Shown here: one piece after another, positions 35,020 to 45,245 of the stretch
How positions within the stretch are numbered: the stretch's first letter is position 1
How the letters are laid out: the number at the start of each line of letters is the position of its first letter
From: Pseudobutyrivibrio sp. UBA3626
GTDB lineage: Bacteria > Bacillota > Clostridia > Lachnospirales > Lachnospiraceae
Assembly (NCBI GenBank): GCA_002373675.1
Contig: DFLF01000016.1
Location: 180,131-244,130 of the forward strand
Reading direction: 5' to 3'
Length of the DNA stretch: 64,000 nt
Position numbers and translations under genes: made by a program
Notes under the pieces: generated by a model
The model's input: the letters and a program-made list of their open reading frames with translations, nothing else
What the model was told of the DNA's origin: nothing
Databases searched by the model: none

Positions 35020-36438
35020 ATGCGAAAAACCAAAGTGATATGTACAATAGGACCGGCCAGTGATGATGCAGATGTCCTTGCTAAGATGTGTGAATCGGGA
35101 ATGGATGTGGCGAGACTTAATTTTTCTCACGGAACACATGAGGAGCATCAGGTAAGGATTGATATGATAAAGAGTGTAAGAGAGAAGCTTGACTACCCAC
35201 TTCCCATTATGCTTGATACAAAAGGACCTGAGTACCGTGTAGGTGATTTCAGGAATGGTAAAGAAGAACTTAAAGAAGGACAGGAATTTACATTTACAAT
35301 AGATGATGTAGTAGGGGATAACAGTAAGGTCTCTGTCAGCTATAAAGGACTTGTGGGAGAGCTTGAATGTGGTGACACAATACTTGTTAATAACGGACTT
35401 TTGATATTTAAAGTCAAGAAGTTAACAGATAGAGATGCAATATGTGAGGTACAAGCAGGCGGAGAGATATCCAATCGAAAGAGTATGAGTTTTCCCGGAC
35501 ATGTATTCAAAGTTGATTATCTGAGTCAAAAAGACAAAGAAGACTTGCTGTTTGGAATCAAAAATGATATCGATTTTGTCGCAGCATCCTTTGTGTCCAA
35601 TAAACAGGACATAACAGACCTTAGAGAATTTCTTGACGAGAATGGAGGAAGTGATATTGAGATTATAGCCAAGATTGAGAATCAATCGGGCGTAGATAAT
35701 GTTGAAGAGATATGTGAGATAGCCGATGGTATAATGGTGGCAAGAGGTGACCTTGGAGTAGAGATTCCATTTGTCGAAGTGCCTGCCGTACAGAAGCTTC
35801 TTATCAGTAAATGCAGGCTTCTTGGAAAGAGAGTGGTTACTGCAACAGAGATGCTTGAATCAATGATACACAACCCAAGACCTACAAGGGCTGAGATATC
35901 AGATGTTGCTAATGCGGTGTATGATGGCTCTTCTGCGATTATGCTTTCAGGTGAATCCGCTGCCGGAAAATATCCGGTAGAAGCTGTTAAGAATATGGCT
36001 GAGATTGCTGAGTATACTGAGAACAATATTGATTATGTTAAGAGATTTGCCAAGACGGATTACGTAATACAGGATAATATTGATGCCCTATCACATGCCA
36101 CATGCCAAATGGCAATAGATACAAATGCCAAAGGTATTGTAATTAGTTCTATGTCTGGGCTTACGGTAAAGATGGTTAGTAGATTCAGATGTCCAATAGA
36201 TATTTTGGGAATGACCACATCTAAGAAAGCGTGTAGACAGCTTAATCTCAGTTGGGGTGTTACACCTGTCTTAAGTAAAGAGTTTGACTCTGTAGACGAG
36301 ATGTTTGACCATGCCACTACTTGCGCAAAAGAAATCTTTGACATGAAAAAAGGAGACAATATAGTTCTTACCGGAGGGACAAAGAGCAGGCATTCAGGTA
36401 ATTCTAATACAATAAGACTCGAATCAATTACAGACTAA
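35020..36438 (+). CDS. pyk: Pyruvate kinase
   Basis: This 472-aa glycolytic enzyme begins TKVICTIGPASDDADVL, with MARLNFSHG-type (VARLNFSHGTHEEH), the LDTKGPE motif, the active-site lysine signature IIAKIENQSGVDN, and a complete C-terminal allosteric domain. The length is that of the short form without the extra PEP-utilising domain found in some Bacilli. It converts PEP and ADP to pyruvate and ATP. AGGAGG lies 9 bases upstream of the ATG. An ATP-grasp gene follows at 75 bases. Confidence 0.95.
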   Translation: MRKTKVICTIGPASDDADVLAKMCESGMDVARLNFSHGTHEEHQVRIDMIKSVREKLDYPLPIMLDTKGPEYRVGDFRNGKEELKEGQEFTFTIDDVVGDNSKVSVSYKGLVGELECGDTILVNNGLLIFKVKKLTDRDAICEVQAGGEISNRKSMSFPGHVFKVDYLSQKDKEDLLFGIKNDIDFVAASFVSNKQDITDLREFLDENGGSDIEIIAKIENQSGVDNVEEICEIADGIMVARGDLGVEIPFVEVPAVQKLLISKCRLLGKRVVTATEMLESMIHNPRPTRAEISDVANAVYDGSSAIMLSGESAAGKYPVEAVKNMAEIAEYTENNIDYVKRFAKTDYVIQDNIDALSHATCQMAIDTNAKGIVISSMSGLTVKMVSRFRCPIDILGMTTSKKACRQLNLSWGVTPVLSKEFDSVDEMFDHATTCAKEIFDMKKGDNIVLTGGTKSRHSGNSNTIRLESITD

Positions 36439-36512
36439 TTCAAATTCTTGCCATAACAGATCTTATTATATGGCAAAATAGTATGTTTTTTGATAGAAGG
36501 ATAGTGTTGAAA

Positions 36513-37856
36513 ATGAGCTTACAAAAAGAAGTATTTGAAGAATATAAGTCATATATAGAAAACCATATGGAAGAGAATAAAGAAGGTGCCCTAAAAGTCA
36601 AATATAATCTGGAGCATTCTCCTTTGTTTTGGAATGATATGGTAGATAAGACAGTTCATATTCCAAAGGTGTATGATAAGAATATGATGGCTAAATTTGA
36701 GCATATTGCGAATGTGACATATAGTATATTTGGGAAGATAATTGAAGAGTACAGAAATCATGAAGATTACAGGGCTCTTTTTCCCTTTTCGAAAGAGTTG
36801 GAAGAGTTAATACTTCTACCAAGAAGTTATGATGGATTCCTGCCTATGGCAAGGTTCGATTTGTTCTTTAATGAAGAGAATGAAGATTTCTATTTTTGCG
36901 AGATTAACACAGATGGAACAGCGGCACAGCTTAGGGATTTAGAGATGTCCAAGGCGCTTATTAATAATCCGGCTCATCAATATGTTATAAGAAAATATAA
37001 CCTTTCTGGCTTTGAACTATTTGATACATGGGTAGATTCTTTTATTGAACTTTATAATACATATCCTAAGAAAAAGGATAATCCCAACATAGCTATTGTT
37101 GATGTTTTAGAAAATGCAACAATGGGGGATTTCTGGGAGTTTGCAAGAAGATTTCAGAAAAGAGGATACAATTGCGAGATTTGTGATATTAGAGAATTAG
37201 AGTATAGAGATGGAGCGCTGTATTCTAAATCAGGAAGTAGAATTGATGCTATATATAGGAGAGCTGTTACAGCTGATATTATGGCCAGATATGATGAGGT
37301 GTCTGATTTTATAAACGCTGTTAAAAGCGATTCGGTATTTTTTGCAGGGGCATTTGATACTCAGATAATTCATTCAAAGTGGCTGTTTTATGTGCTTCAT
37401 TTGGAGAGAACATGGAGATTTCTCACAGATGAAGAAGTTCAATTTATAAAAAAACATATACCGGAAACGAAGGAATTTGGCTCTAAGGGTATATCAATGC
37501 AGGAAGTATTATCTAACAAAGATGATTATATGATAAAGCCGATGGATGCATATGCTTCTAAAGGTATATATGCAGCAGGAAGAGAATATAATAATAAAGA
37601 TTGGGAAAAGCTACTCCCTAAGGTATATGATTGTGGCTATATAGCTCAAAAATACTGCCCACAATATCTTACTCATAATATTGACTTTGCGTGGGGAGAT
37701 GGTAAGTGGCATGATTATATGAATATGCAGGGGCTTTATATGTATAATGGGAAGCTTTCTGGATTTCTTATGAGGATGGCACAGGGTGATAATATAATAT
37801 ATGCACACGATAATGAGAGAACAGTGCCGGTGTTTTTTGTTGAAAGCAAGCGTTAA
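36513..37856 (+). CDS. ATP-grasp protein related to glutathionylspermidine synthase C-domain
   Basis: This 447-aa protein has a circularly permuted ATP-grasp layout: RFDLFFNEENEDFYFCEIN with an acidic FCEINTDGTAA (about residues 119-140), later YMIKPMDAYASKGIY (the nucleotide-grasp lysine loop) and a closing YMYNGKLSGFLMRMAQGDN. Such enzymes join a carboxylate to an amine with ATP. The substrate is unknown here, since no thiol or polyamine genes adjoin it. The ATG at 36513 is preferred, with AAGG 12 bases upstream; TTG 36507 is an alternative. It precedes the first HD-GYP gene. Confidence 0.75.
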   Translation: MSLQKEVFEEYKSYIENHMEENKEGALKVKYNLEHSPLFWNDMVDKTVHIPKVYDKNMMAKFEHIANVTYSIFGKIIEEYRNHEDYRALFPFSKELEELILLPRSYDGFLPMARFDLFFNEENEDFYFCEINTDGTAAQLRDLEMSKALINNPAHQYVIRKYNLSGFELFDTWVDSFIELYNTYPKKKDNPNIAIVDVLENATMGDFWEFARRFQKRGYNCEICDIRELEYRDGALYSKSGSRIDAIYRRAVTADIMARYDEVSDFINAVKSDSVFFAGAFDTQIIHSKWLFYVLHLERTWRFLTDEEVQFIKKHIPETKEFGSKGISMQEVLSNKDDYMIKPMDAYASKGIYAAGREYNNKDWEKLLPKVYDCGYIAQKYCPQYLTHNIDFAWGDGKWHDYMNMQGLYMYNGKLSGFLMRMAQGDNIIYAHDNERTVPVFFVESKR

Positions 37857-37906
37857 GTTTTTTGAATCTTAAATCATTCTATAGTATGAATGTGGAGGAC
37901 ATTAAT

Positions 37907-40093
37907 TTGAAATCATTTTCGCGTTTTAGAAATAAGAATACAATATTAAGCTTTTGCGCTATTGCTATAGGCATCCTTGTAAATGTAATTTTTGGGTTTA
38001 TATCCCATAAGTTAGACCTGCCCGTTTATTGGGACACAATTGGTACAATTGTTGTTGCGAGTGTTGCAGGACTGTTTCCGGGTGTTTTGGTAGGTGTGGT
38101 AACTAATGTAATATGCTCCATATTCAATGAGTATTCAATATATTTTAGTATCATTAGTGCGATTATAGCAATTCTTACAGTATGGTTTGTTAAGAAGAAT
38201 GACAATGTAAATAATAAAAGGTCGCCACGTTTTATTAGGAATGCCGCATTTTTTGTAGCAGCTGTCGGTGCAATTAGTGGAGCGCTAAGCGGTGTTATAC
38301 AATGGTTCCTTCTTGGAAGACCTGAGAATGCATCAATTAGTGCTATTTTGGAATCTATGGGATATGGTAGAGAAGGAATGGGTTTTATTATATTTATAAT
38401 TCTTAATATCCTTCTTAATATATTTGACAAAGCAATGTGTTACTCCCTGGCGACTCCTATTATTCATTTTATTCCTCCCGAGATTAGAAAAAGAATATAT
38501 GATAGTTCCTGGAAGCAAAAGCCTCTTTCTGATAGCGAAAGAGAATCTATTGATGAGTGGAGTCAGAATACGAAGCGTTCAGCAAGAAGAAGAATGACAT
38601 TCGTGCTTGTTGTACTTACCTTTGCCGCGGCATTAATAACAGCGTCTATTGGTATCACACAGTATTTCAGGATGGCTAAAACTGATAGAACTAGTAATGC
38701 GGTAAATGCCGCAAAATTTGCTGCGAATGTAGTAGATGGAGACAAGATTGAAAATTATCTTGCGACTGGTGAAGATACACCGGGATATAAAGAGACGGAA
38801 GAAATGCTGTATCAGATTCGAGAGAACGCTCCAGGAGTGGGATATCTTTATGTGCTTAAAGTAGATAGGGACAAAGTAACGTTCGTATTTGATTTAGATG
38901 CAAGAACTGATTATGAGAGCTATGCTTATGTCGAGGATACAGAGGGTTATGCTCCAGGTGAGACGGAAGTAATAGATGATGAATTTGAGGAACACATGGA
39001 TGATCTTATTTCCGGAAAAGAGATTGAACCTATAGAGTCAAAGGGTGCCTGGAATTGGGTAGTTACTGCATATAGCCCGATATATGACAGCGCCGGACAT
39101 TTTGTTTGTTATGCGGGAGCAGATGCATCCCTTGATTATATGGCAGATTATGTACAGGAGTTCGCTCGTCAGGTTCTGTTTGTTATGGCAGGAATAATTG
39201 TTCTTATATTGGCATACGGAATATGGACGACTAATTATTACACAGTTTATCCCATTGAAGGAATCGGTATTCGCGTTCAGAAATTAACAAAAGCCGGTGA
39301 CGACCAAGATAAGCTTGATGAAGCTGTAAGACAGATGCGAAACCTTGATATACGAACGGAAGATGAGGTGGAGAAGCTTTATCATGATATATGTGATATG
39401 GCATCGAATCAGACTGAACAATTAAGAAGTATAAGAAGGCTTTCTGAAAATACTGCACAGATGCAGGATGGCCTTATTATAACAATGGCTGACCTTGTTG
39501 AGAATAGAGACTCCGATACAGGTGCACATATTCAGAAGACTGCGGCATATGTGAAGATTATTGTATCAGGACTTAAGGAAAAGGGATATTATGCAGAGAA
39601 AATAACATCTAAGTTTGCATCAGATGTTGTGCGTTCCGCTCCACTTCATGATGTGGGAAAGATTAATATTCCTGACAATGTACTTAATAAACCGGGCAAG
39701 CTTACTGACGAGGAGTATGAGATTATGAAGACTCATACAACTGCCGGAAGGAAGATTATGGAGAAGGCTATAAGTACAGTTGGTGGTGAAAACTACTTGA
39801 AGGAAGCCCGTAATATGGCTGCTTACCACCATGAGAGATGGGATGGTAAGGGTTATCCCGAAGGGCTTCACGGTGAAGTTATACCGTTATCTGCAAGAAT
39901 AATGGCGGTAGCGGATGTATTCGATGCGCTCACTTCACCGCGTGTATATAAGCCTGCATTTTCTATAGAGAAAGCACTATCAATTATTGAAGAGGGCAAG
40001 GGAACGCAATTCGACCCGAAGTGTGTAGAGGTATTCATGGAATCCCTTGACGAAGTTAAAGTTATATTGAAGAAATACAATAAGGATGCGTAA
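37907..40093 (+). CDS. Membrane HD-GYP phosphodiesterase with sensor domain
   Basis: This 728-aa protein starts at the TTG at 37907 (GGAGG at 37894-37898; the TTG at 37862 has none). Its order is several N-terminal membrane spans resembling an ECF-type S-component, then an extracytoplasmic sensor (about 220-420, including TASIGITQYFRMAK and an NWVVTAYSPIYDSAGHFVCY Cache-like end), a further span, a coiled segment, and a complete HD-GYP domain. In the latter, His581-Asp582 is in PLHDVGK, and HHERWDGKGYPEGL carries the GYP motif. It should hydrolyse c-di-GMP. It is the first gene of a signalling operon. Confidence 0.88.
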   Translation: MKSFSRFRNKNTILSFCAIAIGILVNVIFGFISHKLDLPVYWDTIGTIVVASVAGLFPGVLVGVVTNVICSIFNEYSIYFSIISAIIAILTVWFVKKNDNVNNKRSPRFIRNAAFFVAAVGAISGALSGVIQWFLLGRPENASISAILESMGYGREGMGFIIFIILNILLNIFDKAMCYSLATPIIHFIPPEIRKRIYDSSWKQKPLSDSERESIDEWSQNTKRSARRRMTFVLVVLTFAAALITASIGITQYFRMAKTDRTSNAVNAAKFAANVVDGDKIENYLATGEDTPGYKETEEMLYQIRENAPGVGYLYVLKVDRDKVTFVFDLDARTDYESYAYVEDTEGYAPGETEVIDDEFEEHMDDLISGKEIEPIESKGAWNWVVTAYSPIYDSAGHFVCYAGADASLDYMADYVQEFARQVLFVMAGIIVLILAYGIWTTNYYTVYPIEGIGIRVQKLTKAGDDQDKLDEAVRQMRNLDIRTEDEVEKLYHDICDMASNQTEQLRSIRRLSENTAQMQDGLIITMADLVENRDSDTGAHIQKTAAYVKIIVSGLKEKGYYAEKITSKFASDVVRSAPLHDVGKINIPDNVLNKPGKLTDEEYEIMKTHTTAGRKIMEKAISTVGGENYLKEARNMAAYHHERWDGKGYPEGLHGEVIPLSARIMAVADVFDALTSPRVYKPAFSIEKALSIIEEGKGTQFDPKCVEVFMESLDEVKVILKKYNKDA

Positions 40094-40108
40094 GTGGAGG
40101 ATGTTCCT

Positions 40109-43100
40109 TTGAGAAAAACTTTGAAAAAAAACAGGAAACGTCATATAGTTGCAATGCTACTGTCTATGACGCTAACAATAACAACATTATCGGTTGCGTG
40201 TCTTAATATATTCGCGGCAGGAAATAATACGAAAGAAAGTAATAACACTGAAATAATAGATTCTAAGAATGGAGGTGGATATTCTATTACCGGACAGCTG
40301 CCTCAGGTTGGATATACTACGAAGATATATGATGCTTCTAATGGTATGCCTACCAGTGATTCTATGTTCTTGCTTAGTGCGAAGGATGGCCATATGTGGA
40401 TTGGTGGCTACAGCGGAGTAATCCAATATGACGGTTCTAACTTTGAGAGAATGGATACAAGTAACGGTCTGACAAGTGCTAGAGCTTTCCTTGAAGACAG
40501 CAAAGGAAGAATATGGGTTGGAACAAATGATAATGGTGTAGTTGTAATAGATGGAGATAAGCAAACTCATATTACATATAAGGAAGGAATACCTTCTTCA
40601 TCTATACGTATATTTGAAGAAGATAATGCAGGAAATGTATACATAGGTACTACCTCAGGAGTATGCTATGCGGACGAGAACCTTACAATTCATAGCGTAT
40701 CGAATGACTTGATTGATAAGGACAGGATTCTTAAATTGGATGCTGACAGCCGTGGGAAGATATACGGTTCTACTTCCAAAGGAGTAATATTTACAATAGA
40801 GAATCAGACAGTAACAGCTGCATATGAGAGTAGTGCATTAGGCTATGACAAGATAGATACACTAATGGTTGATCCGCTTAATGACTCTAATCTATATATA
40901 GGGACAGAAGGTGGCAATGTATATTACGGTGTATTTAATGCTAACGTTAATGACATGAAGAGAATCGACGCTTCGCAGTTGGGAGCCACCCAGTGGATAG
41001 CGTATTGCTGTGACAGAGTATGGATTGCTTCTTCAAGTAAAATAGGTTATCTCGACGGTGACAATTTAGTAGTCCATAATGATATTGCGCTTAGCGGTAT
41101 TGAGATGATGACACAGGATTATCAGGGCAATATGTGGATTGCATCCTCTACCCAGGGTGTTATGAAGATTGTATCGAATAATTTCGTTGATATAATGGAT
41201 ACATATAAGTTAAGAGCAGGAACGTGTAATGCAGCATGTATTCATAATGGAGTTCTATATATAGGAATGGACAAGGGGCTCCAATTAGTGACTTTAGATG
41301 GTCAGATAATAGATAATGAGCTTACAAGATACATAGGCGACAGCAGAATTCGTTGCATAAAAGAAGACACAGCGGGAAATGTATGGATTGCAACATATAC
41401 CAATGAAAAAGGTCTCTTATGCGTACTACCTGATGGAAGTTATAGATCATACACCAAAGAAAATGGTCTTCCTGACAATGAGGTAAGAACTGTATATGAG
41501 GGCACTGACGGTGATGTACTGGTGGGAACCAATGGAGGTCTTGCTGTTATTAATAATGGTCAGATAACAAGAACAGTGGGAGCAAGTGAGGGTATTAAGA
41601 ATACGGTGTTTCTTGCAGTAACTCAGGATAAGGATGGAACCATATATGCCGGGTCTGACGGTGATGGTATATACGCTATTAATGGTAGTGATATTAAGAA
41701 GATAAGTCGTAACGAGGGGCTGACAAGTGATGTTGTAATGAAGATAATAAGAGATGATAAGAGAGAAGTTCTCTGGCTTGTTACGTCTAACTCCATAGAG
41801 TATATGAAGGATGGTAAAGTGACACAAGTTAAGTCTTTCCCATATAATAATAATTATGATATGTACTTTGATGGTAATGACAATGCGTGGATATTGTCTT
41901 CTTATGGGCTATATATAATCGAATCTGCTAAGATGATAGATGATAATGTCAGTGACTATAGACTATACACTGTTGAGAGTGGTATGCCATACGCTTTGAC
42001 AGCTAATTCCAATAGTTATCAGGATGGTGAGGGAAATCTATATATGCCTGGAAGAAATGGTGTTATCAAGGTAAATGTTAATCATTTCTTCGAGCAAAAT
42101 GAGAAGATACATGTGGGAATAGGCTCCATTACCTGTGATGGAGAGAAAGTTACAGCAAATGAAAACGGAAGATATGAAATACCTTCAAGTGAAGGACGTA
42201 TTCAAATTACGACTTCTATAATGGATTATTCGATGCTAGATCCTCTTGTACATGTATACCTTGAGGATGGTCCGGATGACGGTATAACTGCGCCTAAGAG
42301 CAAGATGACAACTCTCGAATATACAGACCTTCCATATGGAAACTACAAGTTACATATTGAAATCCTTGACAAGAACACGAGACAGGTTCTGCAAGATAAT
42401 GAATTTGATATTAACAAGAGCCCCAGGATAACAGAGATTTTGATATTTAGAATACTCTTTGTTGTTCTTCTTGTTGTCGCAGCTGGATTGTTTGTATGGA
42501 AACTTATTAATTCTACGACAGTTCGTAGACAATATGATGAGATTAAAGCTGCAAGGGATGAAGCTGAGAAAGCTAACAGCGCCAAGACAAGATTTCTTGC
42601 CAATATGTCTCATGAGATACGTACACCGATTAATACAATACTTGGCATGAACGAATTGACATTAAGAGAAGATACAAGTGGAATTCCGAGAGATTATGCT
42701 GATAGGGTTGTTAATAACAGTAATGATATTAAGAATGCATCCGAGTCCCTGTTAAGCCTTGTCAACGACTTGCTTGATATGTCCAAGTTCGAGTCGGGAA
42801 AGATGCATCTTGTTGAGCAGGAATATAGTCCGGAAGAAGCGATTCGCTCTATTGCAACAATGATTAGAGAGAGAAGTAACCAGAAAGAATTGATGTTCGA
42901 TGTTGTAATTGATGAGGTTCTTCCGAAACGCTTATATGGTGATGTAGCCAAGATTAAACAGGTAGTACTTAATCTTCTGACAAATGCAGTAAAATACACT
43001 AGTGAGGGTGGAATATCATTTTCGGTTACGATGGTAGCCAGGAAAAAGGATATAGCAACTATTGAATTCTCTGTCAAAGATACTGGTATGGGTATCAAAG

Positions 43101-44374
43101 AAGAGGATATGGACAAGCTTTTTGTTGCATATGAGAGACTTGATGAAGAGAAGAATAGTGCAATACAGGGAACAGGCCTTGGACTGGACATATCTAGAAA
43201 GCTTTCTGAACTAATGAATGGAGAACTTACATGTGAGAGCACATATACAGAAGGTTCTGAATTCATACTTAAGGTAGACCAGACCATCATAGATGATACG
43301 CCTATAGGAGTATTCAAAGAGAAGGCAAGTGACTCTTCAGAAGAGGTATATGTACCACAGTTTATTGCACCGGATGCTGATATACTTGTGGTTGATGACA
43401 ATCCTATGAATCTTAATGTTATTAAAGGACTTCTTCGTCCTACCAAAGTATTTGTCAATACGGCATTATCGGGAGAAGATGCGTTAGACAAGATAAGAGA
43501 TTCGCATTTTGATATAGTATTCTTAGACCATATGATGCCAGGTATGGACGGTATAGAGACTCTTCAGGAGATTAGGAAGATTAATAATGATGTTCCTATA
43601 TATGCTCTTACTGCCAATTCTACAGCCGGGGATGAATTCTATGTTCCTAAAGGATTTAATGGATGCCTTCACAAGCCAATAGATACTGCTCTGCTAGAGG
43701 AGACTATTAAGAAGCATCTGCCTGAGAATATTATGATTGAGCCTACGAGTGAGGATGCAGTAGAGGTGGTAACGACCATGCCTGATGACATGAAATGGAT
43801 ATATGATACGGAGGGCATTAATGTTGAAGAGGGAATCAAAAATTCCGGCGGTATCAGCGATTATATATTTGCACTTGAGATGTTCGAAGATACAATTGAT
43901 GAGAATCTGAATGTCATCCGAAGTGCATATGATGAAGAGAATATAAGAATGTTCACAATTAAGGTTCATTCTCTTAAGAGTTCGGCTCGTATCATAGGAG
44001 CAGCTAAGCTATCGGCCATGGCACAGAAGTTAGAAGATGCCGGTAATAACAAAGATATGGAATATATCAATGATAATGTTGGAGAGTTCCTATCTGACTA
44101 TGAGGCATATAAGAGTAAACTGTCGCGTATGAAGAAGGCAGAAGATAATGATGATAAGGAACTTATTGAGACTGAGATGTTAGAAGATGCCTATTCTGCA
44201 CTTAGTGACGTAGTGGATCAGATGGATCTTGATGCCATAGAGATGATAGTAAGCGAACTGGATAATTATAAGCTTCCGATAGAAGATGCGAAACGAATTG
44301 AAGATTTAAAAGGCTATATGAAGAAGATTGACTGGGATGGTATTGAATCCGTCATAAGGAGGGACCCAAGCTAA
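40109..44374 (+). CDS. Hybrid two-component sensor kinase with beta-propeller sensor, REC and Hpt
   Basis: This 1421-aa protein starts at the TTG at 40109, whose GGAGG lies at 40096-40100. Its order is a signal segment (about 5-35), an extracytoplasmic two-propeller sensor built of WVGT/WIA-type blades (about 70-660), a Y_Y_Y-like Ig domain, one transmembrane helix (about 780-803), HisKA with His835 (FLANMSHEIRTPIN), and HATPase (NLLTNAVKYTS, DTGMGI, GTGLGLDI). A receiver with Asp1140 (FLDHMMPGMDG) and a C-terminal Hpt with His1287 (KVHSLKSSARI) follow. It is the closest relative of Bacteroidetes HTCS sensors, but it ends in Hpt without an AraC output, so it signals to a separate regulator, probably the next gene. 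Confidence 0.92.
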   Translation: MRKTLKKNRKRHIVAMLLSMTLTITTLSVACLNIFAAGNNTKESNNTEIIDSKNGGGYSITGQLPQVGYTTKIYDASNGMPTSDSMFLLSAKDGHMWIGGYSGVIQYDGSNFERMDTSNGLTSARAFLEDSKGRIWVGTNDNGVVVIDGDKQTHITYKEGIPSSSIRIFEEDNAGNVYIGTTSGVCYADENLTIHSVSNDLIDKDRILKLDADSRGKIYGSTSKGVIFTIENQTVTAAYESSALGYDKIDTLMVDPLNDSNLYIGTEGGNVYYGVFNANVNDMKRIDASQLGATQWIAYCCDRVWIASSSKIGYLDGDNLVVHNDIALSGIEMMTQDYQGNMWIASSTQGVMKIVSNNFVDIMDTYKLRAGTCNAACIHNGVLYIGMDKGLQLVTLDGQIIDNELTRYIGDSRIRCIKEDTAGNVWIATYTNEKGLLCVLPDGSYRSYTKENGLPDNEVRTVYEGTDGDVLVGTNGGLAVINNGQITRTVGASEGIKNTVFLAVTQDKDGTIYAGSDGDGIYAINGSDIKKISRNEGLTSDVVMKIIRDDKREVLWLVTSNSIEYMKDGKVTQVKSFPYNNNYDMYFDGNDNAWILSSYGLYIIESAKMIDDNVSDYRLYTVESGMPYALTANSNSYQDGEGNLYMPGRNGVIKVNVNHFFEQNEKIHVGIGSITCDGEKVTANENGRYEIPSSEGRIQITTSIMDYSMLDPLVHVYLEDGPDDGITAPKSKMTTLEYTDLPYGNYKLHIEILDKNTRQVLQDNEFDINKSPRITEILIFRILFVVLLVVAAGLFVWKLINSTTVRRQYDEIKAARDEAEKANSAKTRFLANMSHEIRTPINTILGMNELTLREDTSGIPRDYADRVVNNSNDIKNASESLLSLVNDLLDMSKFESGKMHLVEQEYSPEEAIRSIATMIRERSNQKELMFDVVIDEVLPKRLYGDVAKIKQVVLNLLTNAVKYTSEGGISFSVTMVARKKDIATIEFSVKDTGMGIKEEDMDKLFVAYERLDEEKNSAIQGTGLGLDISRKLSELMNGELTCESTYTEGSEFILKVDQTIIDDTPIGVFKEKASDSSEEVYVPQFIAPDADILVVDDNPMNLNVIKGLLRPTKVFVNTALSGEDALDKIRDSHFDIVFLDHMMPGMDGIETLQEIRKINNDVPIYALTANSTAGDEFYVPKGFNGCLHKPIDTALLEETIKKHLPENIMIEPTSEDAVEVVTTMPDDMKWIYDTEGINVEEGIKNSGGISDYIFALEMFEDTIDENLNVIRSAYDEENIRMFTIKVHSLKSSARIIGAAKLSAMAQKLEDAGNNKDMEYINDNVGEFLSDYEAYKSKLSRMKKAEDNDDKELIETEMLEDAYSALSDVVDQMDLDAIEMIVSELDNYKLPIEDAKRIEDLKGYMKKIDWDGIESVIRRDPS

Positions 44375-44423
44375 GCTTGGGAGGATTCCTTGTGACAAGG
44401 CGACATTTTGCGAAGCAAAATGT
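44365..44423 (+). other. Three tandem hairpins between kinase and response-regulator genes
   Basis: Three perfect inverted repeats lie in 59 bases: CCCAAGCT/AGCTTGGG (44365-44381, includes the kinase stop codon), CCTTG/CAAGG (44388-44400) and ACATTTTGC/GCAAAATGT around GAA (44403-44423). None has a T-tract. They may act as mRNA processing or stability elements that set the kinase:regulator ratio (inference). Confidence 0.6.
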
Positions 44424-44465
44424 TGGGAGTGAGTTTTCTTAGAGATGTTAAGGGAGGGACTCAAG

Positions 44466-45218
44466 ATGAGCAAAGTAATATTCGTCGGAGAGAAAGAAAC
44501 TTTTGTCGTAAGAGTTTTGATGAAAAAGATTATTGAAGCTGGGTTAGAGAGTTCTTTTGTGCAAACTATTGCGCCCATGATAGAAAGTGAACTGACTGAC
44601 AAGTGTCTGATTGTATTCTATATTGATGATGATACGAAGCTTGATGATGATGTGATTCGCTTAGTTGAGGAACGTATGCGAGTTGAGTCCGGTGGCGTAT
44701 TTATAATAGGTGAGCCGGCTCATATCAGCAGTATTAAGAGAAAAGTGTCTGAAGAATTTATATACAAGGAATTCACAAGACCTGTTAATAATGAAGAGTT
44801 TGTAAAGGCCGCAAAAGAATATTTAGATAACGAGACTAGAGAACAGCTCAAGAAGAGAATATTGATTATAGATGATGATCCTAACTATCTGTCAATAGTA
44901 AGAAAGTGGCTAAAAGATATTTATAAGATATCAGTGGCAAATTCAGGACTTCAGGGAATCAAGTATCTTGGTAAGAACAAGGTGGATTTGATTCTATTAG
45001 ACTATGAAATGCCAGTTACAGATGGCCCCCAGGTTCTTGAAATGTTAAGAAGTGATGAGGATACAAAATCTATACCGGTTATCTTCTTAACTGGAAAAAG
45101 CGATAAGAATAGCGTCATGTCTGTTGTTGGTTTACGCCCTGAGGGATACTTTCTTAAAACCATTGAGAGAGAAGAATTAATTCAGAAGTTGGAAGAGTTT
45201 TTTGCTAAGAAAAAGTGA
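44466..45218 (+). CDS. Double-receiver response regulator without output domain
   Basis: This 250-aa protein has an N-terminal receiver-like half (MSKVIFVGEKETFVV..., to about 120) that lacks a clear phosphoacceptor motif. A canonical C-terminal receiver follows (ILIIDDDPNYL, phosphoacceptor Asp in LLDYEMPVTDG, FLTGK, EGYFLKT). There is no DNA-binding or enzymatic domain, so it should act as a phosphate relay or by protein contact with the flanking HD-GYP or kinase. GGGAGG selects the ATG at 44466 over 44445. It lies 27 bases before the second HD-GYP gene. Confidence 0.85.
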   Translation: MSKVIFVGEKETFVVRVLMKKIIEAGLESSFVQTIAPMIESELTDKCLIVFYIDDDTKLDDDVIRLVEERMRVESGGVFIIGEPAHISSIKRKVSEEFIYKEFTRPVNNEEFVKAAKEYLDNETREQLKKRILIIDDDPNYLSIVRKWLKDIYKISVANSGLQGIKYLGKNKVDLILLDYEMPVTDGPQVLEMLRSDEDTKSIPVIFLTGKSDKNSVMSVVGLRPEGYFLKTIEREELIQKLEEFFAKKK

Positions 45219-45245
45219 TTGTAAGCAGGAGGAAATATAAGGTAA

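Noticed and set aside
42694..43491. Minus-strand open frame of about 265 codons inside the hybrid kinase
   Set aside because: Antisense to conserved HisKA/HATPase coding sequence, with serine-rich composition typical of a shadow frame.
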